A stretch of 64,000 bases of DNA. It comes from Hymenochaete sp. R1 (taxonomy: Eukaryota > Basidiomycota > Agaricomycetes > Hymenochaetales > Hymenochaetaceae). The stretch is taken from positions 1 to 64,000 of the forward strand of contig JAFREE010000111.1 of assembly GCA_019400425.1 (NCBI GenBank), written 5' to 3'. Shown here piece by piece: positions 41,547-51,792 of this stretch; position 1 is the first letter of the stretch; every line of letters starts with the position of its first letter. The notes beneath the pieces are model-generated. The model worked only from the letters and a program-made list of their open reading frames with translations, was not told where the DNA came from and did not search any database. The position numbers were made by a program, and so were the translations under genes.

Positions 41547-44500
41547 ATGCGTGAATCCAATTTTGCCTTCCCGGCTCAGAACCGAGCCTGCGTGTGTATT
41601 TCATCTCAATTGTATGACCGCCGTGGTAAGTGCCCCTTTCACCGTTTGTCGCTATGTTGGTGCTCAATATTGACGACGCCGTGGTTGGCTATTGCGTACT
41701 GTAGCCCTGGATATATCGTCGCCGCTGCCTTTGTTGAACTCGTTAACACATTTAACCTATCTCACATCCACCTCACCCCGTATCCGTGAGATCCTCACTT
41801 GCGACGGTGGCCTTGAGCGTCTCGTTCGCCTCCTCCGCGACTTTTGTCTTTCCCCGCCCGCTCCAGAGAACCCATCTCTTATCTTCGGTCTGTCGCCCAT
41901 AAGTCTCCCGCGACCTCAGCCCATCCCTACCCTCAACCCAAAGTCCTTTGACAGGCACGCAGCCTACCGCTTCTCTCTCGCCTTTCAGTGTGTCGTCAAT
42001 ATTGGTGTCAGGGGCTCTGAGCCCATCCGTAGTCGTGTGGTGCAAGCTGGCACGCTCGAGGTGGTGGGATGTATCTTGGAGGCGTGGCTCGCGTCGAAGG
42101 GGTTCCCTGTTGGCCCAAATGCGAACGCCTCCGCGTTCACGAGGGAGTCGCGCGAGCAGAGGCAGCAGAGGAAGCAACAACAAGTAGAAGCGAGGCAGAG
42201 GGACGCTATGGATCAGGTATCGAGGGTTTTATCGATGGCGAGTGGTGCTGGAGAGCCAGTCAGGAGATCAGACGATCGAATGCAAACAGCGAGAACTGAG
42301 GTGCATGGACTTTGTTTCTAGGATGTGACGTTTGAAGTGGCTGACTCATTTCATTTCTGGAAATGTCTTTTCTTTCAAGGAGGAACCCTCTCGGAGCCAG
42401 AGCGCGAGTGCGGCGACCTCTGACGCGGAGACGACGGTGTCGACGGATACGTCTGCAAATGCGACGCCTGTGAATGCGGGGACACCGACGACGACTACGG
42501 TGACCGTGCCAGGCAGATTCCGATCAGGCACAGTGGTCGCACGACGTTCACTTGCCGCCGCCGGTCCTTCAACCGGTCCTTCCATAGCTCGCACTCGAAC
42601 TGTCCGACCGCCGATTGACTCTGAGGCTAATTCAACGTCGACATCAAGAGCTGAGACAGAAACCGAGGATGACGGGGAGCCGGATGCCGATGGGGATGGG
42701 GATATCGAAATGGGGACAAGCGCATCGCAGGATCAGGATCAGGAACATGATACGGATGAGAATATTCCACCGTCATCCTCGCGGAGGGCAGTTGGTATCG
42801 TGTCTGACTCGCCCTCTCCTGCGACTGCAGATAACTCAGACTCACTTGATGTCGACGCACATATCATCATCAATACGAACGCGGCGGACGACGCCGTCGC
42901 AGATGGCATTGTTGCTTTGGACCAGAACGTGAACGACGATCTCGCAATGGGTGCTCCTCCAGGCGCACCCGGAGCAATCGATGCCACGCCCCGCACTCGA
43001 ACCAACACGTTGACACTTAATACTCGCAATATTCCCCGTGAACATCATCATCATCATCATCACCACGGGCATGGTCATGGTCGAGAAGAACTCACTCCGC
43101 GCGCCGTCTTGGCATCTTTGCCTATGCTTTCGCATAACCACAACCACAATCATACCCCAACACCTGTATCTATTCCCGTCGCCACCGATGCTACAGCAGC
43201 TGGCGCTCCAAGGTTGACGCCGACCACTCAGTCGGCACCTTCTCGCCCCACAGTACCCTCACCCGGAAACGCTGGTGCTCCTACCACTGCACCAACTGTA
43301 GCTGCGGGGCAGACGGCTACTGCCCATCCTCCCAGACCAGGCCATCGCCAACACCATCACCACCATCGTTCTGAAGAACCCGGTCCTTACCGCGAAGAGG
43401 ATGTTCTTCTCTCCCTCCAACTCCTCGCCTACCTTAGCAAATACCCTCACGTTCGACAGGCGTTTTACAAGCCTAGGCTTAGCTTTCACCCTGCTACCGC
43501 GGTCCCGCAAGGTGAGAGGCCAAGCACTACCACGCCAACCCAAATGGTTGTCCCGGAAGGCTGGAAGAGAGTCACAGCCGGTAACACTGTCATGGGCATC
43601 AGTAGCGGTCAGATCCATGATTTGAAAAAGGACTTCTTCAAGACGTTGACAGGGCGAGGAAAGGAAAAAGAAAAGCAATCAGCTATACAGTTCGCTCACT
43701 TACCGTCGCGAGATTTGACGAGCTCCAGCTCTAACGCAATCTCGAGCTCACATTCGAATCCTCCACGTATGACGAATGTTTTTTCGCTGGTAGAGAGGTT
43801 CACGTTCAGACCGAGTCCGTCGGAGAGCGCTATGCCAAATACACCGTTCTTGCCCCCGGAGATTCAGTACTGGGCCGGTGTGATTATGAGGAACGCGTGC
43901 AGGAAAGACGAGAGTCGGGGTGGGATAAGACAATGTGCTAACAGTGCGTACTTTCTTTAGTTGGTTGCCTATATCCATCAATTCTGAATCGGTTTCTTCT
44001 TTCCTGAAGTGTTATGCGGAAAATGGGAATCATACCCGAGAGAATTTGCAAAATGCAGACGATGCAGGAAGGCTAAGTACTGTGGGAAGGAATGCCAGTC
44101 TCGCGCATGGAGCGAGGGTCACCGATTCTGGTGTAGCGCTCGCGAAGAAGAGACAGCTGAAGGAGTCCCGTTAGGTGCCAGCGGAAACGTTGGACCAGGT
44201 GCTGTCGCTTCGACGTCTGTGACAACGGCTCAAGTTGCAAATCCGGCAGGAAATGCTTCTGACGTAAATGAGAGGAGTCGAGTGGAGAGGCGGCAGCTGA
44301 GGGATAGGGATCGTGCGAGGACGGCGAATGCTGCGATGCAAGAAATGACGCGCTCGTTGAATGCAGTTGCATCGAACTTGGCGGTGGTGGGTGTGAGTCA
44401 GAACGCTGCAATCACTGCCGAGGCTCGTTTAATCAGTCATCGTATTCCTATGAAGTTTGTGCTAATACTTTTATCTATAGACCCGACAAAATCAACCAAC

Positions 44501-45038
44501 GACAGACGGTACATCTCCCAATGAGGACACTGAGTCGATAGTGCGTTTTGCAGAGGCTGCGAGTGCTATCCTCGGCGTGGGCGATGCCAGCGGCGGGTCC
44601 ACTTCGAGTCCATCTTTCTCGGTTACGAATCCTTTACCACCCTCAAATGCCAACGCCAGTGCGGCTGCGGCAGCTCTCGCTGCAGCTGCTTCGGGAACCG
44701 GGACGGGAAATAACGCTGGTACGGTACCGACTGGGAGGCAGTTGAGTGTCGAACAGCAAGTCGCTATTCGTCGGTTCTTGGAAGTGCTTGAGGAAGGACA
44801 GGGACAAGGACAGGCGCAAGTGGCTAATTCCCATATTTTCGCGCAGAGGCAAGGTCAAGAATATCTGCTGAGAGGAACGGGTGTTCAGACTGAGGATGGA
44901 GGTGCCATTGACTTGGGAATGGGGGATACGACAATTGAAATTGGCTCGAGAGGTGGTGGGATGGGTGCTGGGGGTGACTTGGAGGTCGACGTGCGGAGGG
45001 GACAGGAGGAGAGTGGGGATGAGATGGTTATCGGGTGA
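41547..45038 (+). CDS. MUB1/samB-like MYND zinc-finger protein, about 1065 aa
   Basis: Homologue of yeast Mub1 and Aspergillus SamB. Mub1 partners the Ubr2 ubiquitin ligase in turnover of Rpn4; SamB affects polarity and morphogenesis. Exons: 41547-41625, 41705-42300, 42380-43943, 44010 to about 44426-44441, and 44506-45038. The N-terminus MRESNFAFPAQNRACVCIS plus LYDRRALD..SPLPLLNSLTHL is the family signature, followed by an armadillo-like region (RIREILTCDGGLERLVRLL; FQCVVNIGVRGSEPIRSRVV). A long Ser/Thr/Pro/Asp-rich insert holds a run of eight His. Then come a second folded block (EDVLLSLQLLAYLSKYPHVR) and the MYND finger, split by an intron: CANMLCGKWE..., CRRCRKAKYCGKECQS, GHRFWC. The donor of the fourth intron is uncertain (GTTTAA, GTCATC or GTATTC, all in frame with the acceptor before 44506). 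A Gly/Gln-rich tail ends the protein. Confidence 0.88.
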
Positions 45039-45581
45039 AGGCTGCCGTCGAGGTTGTTTGAGTATCTATCTATACGCACGCATACATGCACATGTACCCC
45101 TTTTCCTGCCTTTTTTTCCCTTTCTTTTCTCATTCTTCTCGTCATGCATCTTCATACGAATTACTTTCTTCCTACTACACATTGCGTTCTACAATTACAA
45201 CCTAGTTTCTTTCTCTCTAAGTCTTTCTTATTCCTCCTTTTTTCCCTTTTCAGCTCGACTCCTTTATCTTCTTCTCCAGAACGCACAAATGGTATCCCCT
45301 GCGAGCCGTGCAGAAGTTCTTCGTTGGTTAGAGTAAGATTGGACATCAATGCGAATGTTTGGGTGTGGGCGGAGCAATGTCCAGGGAACGAGTCATAACC
45401 TGTGGTTGTTAATCAATTTACTCACAATAGTGAGTGATAAATCACTATGAATGAGAAACGAGGTGGTTGAACGTAGACGTGGATGGTTTGAGCATGGTTG
45501 TCTTACGAACGAACTAAGTACGGGAGTTATATGTTTGCGGCTCTTTTCTCGGCTGGCAGTGATGAGGGAATTTGATGGTGA

Positions 45582-45965
45582 CACTACGGGGAGAATTAAA
45601 TTGCTAAGCGGGAAAAAGATAAATGCAAGAGATACATCACAAAAACGTGACAGTGACTAATTCTCGGAGGAACCGGGTAAATGCCAGCTCATGTGTAGTG
45701 GGAGGCTCGGGCAGAAGACAGGTACTGCGTAAGTCGATTTGTTGATGCCGGTTCCAGTTAGCATAGCAAACCATGTGCGCGTGACTCGAGGTTACTATAT
45801 CTGGTATCACCGACATATCAGTGACTGAAATCTTGCGGAACCGGGTGAAAGGCAATTTAAATTTCGATGATGTAAGCGCCACGATGCAAGAAAAAGCTCT
45901 CTTTGCTTTGCATGTTTCTTGCATTTATCTTTTTCCCGCTTAGCAATATAATTCTCCCCGTAGTG
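45582..45965. mobile_element. Non-autonomous CACTA-type MITE, 384 bp
   Basis: Terminal inverted repeats of 48 bp (45582-45629 and 45918-45965) match at 47 of 48 positions and begin CACTACGGGGAGAATT. Flanking TGA at 45579-45581 and 45966-45968 is a 3-bp target-site duplication. CACTA ends plus a 3-bp duplication are the hallmark of the CACTA (EnSpm) superfamily. The 288-bp interior has no coding capacity for a transposase, so movement would need one supplied elsewhere. High arm identity suggests recent insertion. Confidence 0.8.
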
Positions 45966-46787
45966 TGATGATGATGGGGGAACGCCAGTTGGGTTGTTGC
46001 TCACGGGGTTTGTAGCGACGTGTAGCGTTGGGTAACAATGGGTACAACTACAAGTTGGACTGGACTCATAATAAAAAAGGGAGCACCCGCAAGAGTCGGA
46101 GATAACGGATCCATACATAGCCGCCTATTACCGTTTTTTCAAAAATAAATAAATCCCCTTTCTCAATTAGGATGTGTTTACGTCACGTGCATTGCAAGTG
46201 TTCTGTGTTCACGGACGACATTCGAATGGTTCTTGTCTTGTGCAAACTTCCATGAGACACTGCTGGCTTGGCTGACAACTACAAGGGGGTGTTAAGCTCT
46301 ATGCATCTTCTGGGACGTGTTCTTGCTTTCTCGTTCTCAAAGAACGGGGGGATGGTGGACGCTGCTGACTCGGAGTCTCGGAGTCTCGGACAGCAGCGCG
46401 CAAGACTCGTTTCGTCAACGTAGCATAGACAGGACATCAACAAAGGAGCGGGACAGGGTCCTCCTCGTTACGGATGGTCTTTCTTCACTGTTGCTATGTC
46501 CGGCCACATCCACATGCATGGTCTTTCTGGCAACTTGACCTTCCAAAGCAATCAACTGCTGATCTAGATCCCCTTAAGAAAAGGAGTGCTGGACCATTAA
46601 AGAGCGGAGTATTCCGAGGCTGTGCAACCGCTTAGACTGAGAGGAATACTTGCCTTGTATTCGAGCGAATTGACCTTAGGCCATCAGCACTGTGGTCGGT
46701 CAGCATATTCTTGAGTGTACGTATTGCATCGATTTCGTGTGCCCTGTTAGGCAACGCCCCCCTCCTTTCCCGTCGCCCGCTTCACAA

Positions 46788-46798
46788 TATATATAAAA
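46788..46798 (+). promoter_or_regulatory. TATA box of the upstream zinc-finger gene
   Basis: TATATATAAAA, 144 bp before the ATG at 46932, followed by a C/T-rich leader. Confidence 0.55.
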
Positions 46799-46931
46799 CA
46801 AACTTTCTACGCCGATTCAAGCCAAGAGAGTTTTCACTCCCCCCTCTCTACTTTTATCCTCCTCACCAGTGTCACTCTCACTCGTGCATCTCTTCTTTCT
46901 TCTTGCCTTCTACGCTCGTCTATAACGCTTA

Positions 46932-48121
46932 ATGCCGGACCAACAGCTTACAGACGATATTTTTAAAAGTATTTTGGAGAAGATGTTTCCGCCCTTGCCC
47001 GCGTTTGATGAGAAAGTCCAGAATGTGGTTGACGCATCGACTGACCAAGTATGCTAGACCAGATTCTCTGTTTCGATACAAAGTAACAGTCCATATTACA
47101 GATCCAACCTTTAGGCTTCGACAGTCTTCAAGCTGGTACAGCAGTGCCTGTCTACGAGCAAAGCATACCACCTCCGCCCTATCCATCTCCGCTTTATCCG
47201 GTTCAACTGGTCGCACAATGCAACAAGGACGCCTTGTGGTCCACGACGCCTGGAATGATACCCCAGGTCGCCGGTCCTTCCGTCGGTCAATTCACCTACC
47301 CCGCTATTGCCAACAACTTGAACTACACATCGTTTCCACCTACAACACTGATTAGCGCAAGCGTCCAATACGTAGACAACAACTTACCCCTCTCGAGCGA
47401 CCTTCCCGGCTTGTCATTCTCCGCGGACGTTCCCTCATCTTCGTTCCACTTGGATCAGACCGATGGCTCTCCTGTTTACCCCAATCCCAGAGATTTACTC
47501 GCAGCTTCTCCCATTTGGGATAGCCCTCCCTCGTCGTCAGAAGGCACGGTGACCCCGCTTTCTGTTTCTTCGAGGTCCCTTTCTCTTGAGCCCATTCCCA
47601 CTTCCGCTGTCGCTTCTGCCTCACACACCGCGCACGTCTCCTTCGAGACTGTCTCAGCAACGCCTCTGGCAGATACAGTACCCTCTCAAGCGGGTCCATC
47701 CCGCACGCGTGCTGGAAAACGCGCAGGCAAGGTTGTAAGGAGGCAACTACCCGGCGCGTCGGCGAGCAAGAAGGCATCGAACGAAGACGGGACAACTCTC
47801 TTTAAGTGCGACATAGAGCAAGACAATAAAAAATGCGAAAAAGTTTTCAAGAACCGATCAGATTGGTTAAGGCACCTAAAGTCGCACAACGGCGAACTGG
47901 ACACAACCTGTCCAGTCTGCAAAAAGAAGCAAAGCAGGCTAGATGGGCTTAAACGGCATATTCGCTCGATCGCAGATTGTAAGCTGGCATGCAAGGCTCT
48001 GGGGTGGGACATGGATGAAGAAGATGGTAAAAATGATAAGGGGAGTCGTAGGTTCAGCGCCTGGTACATGAGATGGAATAAGGAGGATAAAAATCGTAAT
48101 GCTTCATTCGTTCCTTGTTAG
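46932..48121 (+). CDS. C2H2/C2HC zinc-finger regulator, 378 aa (copy A)
   Basis: Two exons: 46932-47048 and 47102-48121. The N-terminal 39 residues are acidic (MPDQQLTDDIFKSILEKMF). The middle is Pro/Ser/Thr-rich, as in activation regions. A basic stretch (RTRAGKRAGKVVRRQ) near residue 240 is a likely nuclear signal. Finger 1 starts near residue 275: CDIEQDNKKCEKVF with LRHLKSH. Finger 2 is CPVCKKKQSRLDGLKRHIRS ending in ADC, so its last ligand would be Cys rather than His (C2HC). It is followed by CKALGWDMDEED. The gene 2.1 kb downstream shares this layout. Probably a nuclear DNA-binding transcription factor; targets unknown. Confidence 0.8.
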
Positions 48122-48859
48122 GCAAACCCTTTTTCTTTCTTGCTTTTTTTTCGCATTTAAAGTGCACTTTCCTAATATCAACGCTCTCGGAATTGTTCTT
48201 CTGCATCAAGCAATGTTTTTTTTTTCTCTTTTTTGTTTTATCACGTACATATATTTCTGTAGGCTGTCTCTGTTGCTCACAGCTGACATGTAATTCAAAA
48301 ATCAATGATGGTGTAGTCAACCGCATGCTTCGCAAAAAATGTACTTGTTTCAATGACCTGAGAGTACTTTGTGTATTGCACGTCACCAGTAGGACGACAG
48401 TGAGATCGAGCGATTTAATGTGAAAAAAGAGTGCAGATGGATATTCAAGGCAAACCAGGAAACACTCTTGACTCCCATTGTCTTTGGTCGATAACTATTG
48501 CATTACAGTACTACTAGTGTAAGCAAATGGACACGGACAGGCAAAAAAAACATTGTTCGAACACGCCACAAAAAAAATCACCGAAATATTTATGTGAACT
48601 ACCTTGCTAATTAGCAAAGTACCTACATAATTTCAAGACAAATGAGATCCAATTGAGTGTTGTGGAGACTCTCGAAGTGGAAAAATGTGCTTTCTGACTT
48701 TTTTGGAAGCTCATCCAGAGCTCAATTTGCTATCTTTCGGCGTGAAATTAGAATATTCTGATATATTACACTCATGAACTCCAGCTATTTTTTGGGGGGA
48801 TAGCTGATTAGAAATGTAAGTAGAAAATGTTCATATAGCTTGAAAACAGAGGAGAAGCC

Positions 48860-49055
48860 TGAGGCTCTGTTCGGCAGCGTTGCTTAGACGTTGCTTGCCA
48901 GTGCTATCTACGCTTAACACGAATAGGTTCCCACGCTTTGAGGGCAATTGAACCCGCGGAAAGCAAGTTCAGCTTTAAGCGTGGGAACCTATTCGTGTTA
49001 AGCGTAGATAGCACTGGCAAGCAACGTCTAAGCAACGCTACCGAACGGGGCCTCA
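48860..49055. mobile_element. Fold-back / MITE-like inverted repeat, 196 bp
   Basis: Two 79-bp arms, 48860-48938 and 48977-49055, are reverse complements with only 3 mismatches, separated by a 38-bp spacer. Ends read TGAGGC(T/C)C(T/C)GTTCGG. GGCCCCGTTCGG-type ends resemble those of hAT- or PIF-related MITEs, but I could not identify a clear target-site duplication, so the superfamily is open. It would form a very stable hairpin as single-stranded DNA or RNA. Confidence 0.75.
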
Positions 49056-49206
49056 TGAGATGTTCATCCAGTCGCGCGCTCTTGCAGATATCCCACGGTC
49101 GTGAAAGGAGAAAAGCACCTGCACTTCACTTGGACGCGCGTCTCCTGCGTGTTCATTTCCCCGTCCTCTTGCTCAAAAGTACCTGCTTCCTCGTACACTG
49201 AATAAG

Positions 49207-49572
49207 TCACTCAATGCTGGGACTTTGGCTCTCCAAAACTGATGCGTTATCTACTTCACTATGGAGACTGGCCCTAGGAAATCTCATCCAAAATGAATCA
49301 TAGGGTAGCGCGCTATCTGGCTGCAAAATGGATTCATTTGCGCTTACACTAGTACCGTACACGCGCGGCTTCTGCTGTTCAGCTCTTGACCTCCACGTCA
49401 AATTTTCCGACCACTGCGTTACAAGTATCCCAGGCCAAATGTCAACTGCATTAACGAAACATAAAGATTGAGAAAGCGAAGCAAAGACTGAAGTGCTTTC
49501 CGAGTTGTCCACAAATCGGGTTCGGTTAGAGCCACTGTTATTGTTGATGAGCGTGAACAGGCCTGCAGACAT
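49207..49572 (-). CDS. Doubtful hypothetical protein, 121 aa
   Basis: A single uninterrupted frame starting MSAGLFTLINNNSGSNRTRF and ending SPSIE. Amino-acid make-up is ordinary and not low in complexity, which favours a real product, but no domain, signal peptide or membrane helix is seen. It ends about 150 bp from the fold-back element. Confidence 0.3.
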   Translation of the reverse strand: MSAGLFTLINNNSGSNRTRFVDNSESTSVFASLSQSLCFVNAVDIWPGILVTQWSENLTWRSRAEQQKPRVYGTSVSANESILQPDSALPYDSFWMRFPRASLHSEVDNASVLESQSPSIE

Positions 49573-50132
49573 AGTTTTGACCTTGGCTTCGCATTCTGAA
49601 ATCTAGATCCGCTTGCTTACTCGTCGTCACGCCTATGACTCCCTGGAAATATCGTATGTGATATTCTGGGGATGAGACATGACACGTAGTCTCGAGTTAA
49701 TCGTTTTACCTCCAACGATGGAGAGAAGCATGAGGCTCCGGCATTTCTCGGTTCGTAACCTTGTCTTATTTTATTTTATTTTTGCTTCGAATTGTTCATT
49801 GTCCAAGTGGACGCATCGTTGCTAGGCATCACTTAGACGTATACCACAACCAACCAGGCCCAAAACACGGTGACCTTCCGAACGCAGTCAAGATGTTTCT
49901 TTTTCGCGTCGCCTTGACCAGTTTATCGGTTCCTTGATGTCTAAGTAGTTTTATGTATGGGTCCATGTGGGGGTCCCCTTTTTTCATCAATATGGACAGG
50001 TGAAGCAAAGGTCGCGTACACTGCAATCCAGCCCTCTGCATGTATTTCGGGTCTTGGCCACATTTCTCCCCGGCACGTTTCCCCTGGACTGTGGTCCATT
50101 TGTTCTTTGAGAAAGGTGAGCGGGAGGAAATC

Positions 50133-50140
50133 TATATAAA
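50133..50140 (+). promoter_or_regulatory. TATA box of the downstream zinc-finger gene
   Basis: TATATAAA, 118 bp before the ATG at 50251. Confidence 0.5.
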
Positions 50141-50250
50141 GTCTACAGTATAGAGCTCACTGATGAACCAAAGCATTCAGAACGGACTTCGCTCCCATCA
50201 ACTTTTTCCATCACTAGCATCTATTCCCTATCCCCATTCTGCATTTTCGT

Positions 50251-51244
50251 ATGAACATGGATGCACCTCCTTTCGACCTTTTCGACTCTGCTGCAGAGTA
50301 CGACTTCCTCCAGGATTTCGACCAAGAGAGTTTGCTTTTAAACTATAACTATGGTGATTCGGAAGTCAACGATAATGCTGAGGTATGTTGGCTTACGACT
50401 CTCCGCCTTTAGTACTATGTACTGATTACCGACTTGACTTTGCTCTATACAGTTTTCCGTTCTCGATAATGGCATCGCGATGGATATGTCACTGGGCTCG
50501 GACTTGAACATGGCGGCACCGCAGGCCGACTCCACCCAAGATTTTCTCGGACTCCCTCCATCGTGTTTCGATTCGTGGGACAACATGACCTCATTCCCAT
50601 CCCTCATCCCCTCCGTCCCTAATGCCTTTACCCCGGATTCTGAATCGGCTCCAGCTACTCGTTCATTCTCATCCACCTCTTTGGATGAAGTTGCGCATTT
50701 CTCCGATACACTCGACTACCCATTCAATCAGCCTCTACCCATTATGCCGTCGCCCGACTCCAGCGCGACTCCATCGTCCCTTGCATCACTTTCGCCCACT
50801 ACGTCTTCCGCGCCTTCGAGCTTGAACTCACCCGTGTCTTCCACCAGTTCTTTCAACGAACCATCGCAGTTCGGCCCGATCCGCACAAAGGCGGCCAAGC
50901 AGTCAAGGAAGACCTTCGTAGACGCGCGACAGGCAGAAGAACGCATCGAAATAAAGCGAGACGCACAGAAACGGTATCTGTGCCCTCATTGCCCAGAATG
51001 TTTCCTAACGCGACCAAATACGCATCGTCACATAAGAGCGTCTCACACCGGAAAAGCAAAGACGCTATGCCCAGGGTGCGACCACAAACCTTTCTCAAGG
51101 CAGGATGCTGCATTAAGGCACCTGAAGAAGAACCTGGACTGTCAAGTCAGCGCGAGGATGTATGGTTGGGATGGCCGTATCGGGGATAGCATCAAGGTCG
51201 CAAATCGCAATAAAGCGATGGGGGTGACGATCTCAGTAGTTTAA
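50251..51244 (+). CDS. C2H2/C2HC zinc-finger regulator, 307 aa (copy B)
   Basis: Two exons: 50251-50382 and 50453-51244. The N-terminus is strongly acidic and aromatic (MNMDAPPFDLFDSAAEYDFL), suited to an activation domain, and the middle is Ser/Pro/Thr-rich. From about residue 218: finger 1 CPHCPECFLTRPNTHRHIRA ending SH; finger 2 CPGCDHKPFSRQDAALRHLK ending LDC, again with Cys as the last ligand. MYGWD follows, comparable with LGWD in copy A. Same strand, intron position (after the acidic start) and finger layout as copy A suggest an old tandem duplication. Likely a nuclear transcription factor; targets unknown. Confidence 0.8.
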
Positions 51245-51792
51245 AACTTGCAGATTTGAAGGACTTTAAATTTCTTTGCATTCTGAGAGGCGTATTCAGT
51301 TTTCTCCTTTTCGTCCTTGCTTCGCATCATTGTTTTTCTCGGCTTTGCAGGTGCTTTTCATTTCTGCTGTCTATACTTGACAATTACATTACGCAATTCT
51401 GTGTTATAACTCATATGCCCTGGTTTTTGTCGTTTGCATCTACAGTAATTGTTTTTCACAACAACTATGACCAATCAATCTCAATGTAATTTCATTATTC
51501 ACCAATGACTCGTTTTCCTTCGTCTGAACTTTCATACATTTAACGACTCTCATGCGTCGGCGTTGGCCAACAACCCGCTCCAATCAACATGTACGACAGT
51601 ATCAACAAACATTGTGAACGTTCTGAGCACTGTCGATCTGAAGTAGGAGTCACGGCCAAAACAATCGAAATCGCTAGACTTGATGGTATAGAAAAACACC
51701 TATTTTGTTAACCCTCTACCCCTTCGAATCTGCCAGGTTTTTCCGTTGACCGATTATTTGATTAAATAAAAGCATAAGTCAGTTACATATCT
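51245..51792. other. Intergenic, convergent 3' flanks
   Basis: AT-rich 3' sequence between two convergent genes. Nothing else seen. Confidence 0.5.

Larger units (their letters stand above)
45039..46931. other. Intergenic with CACTA-type element
   Basis: Apart from the inverted-repeat element at 45582-45965 nothing gene-like was seen. Pyrimidine-rich sequence follows the MUB1 stop at 45100-45290. The last 150 bp contain a TATA box and a C/T-rich leader for the next gene. Confidence 0.5.
48122..50250. other. Intergenic with fold-back element
   Basis: Contains T-rich 3' flank (48122-48260), a near-perfect inverted repeat at 48860-49055, one doubtful minus-strand frame at 49207-49572, and the promoter of the next gene with a TATA box at 50133-50140. 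Nothing else was recognised. Confidence 0.5.

Noticed and set aside
43051..43090. (CAT)n tract as a possible regulatory microsatellite
   Set aside because: It lies inside the MUB1 coding exon and simply encodes the His run.
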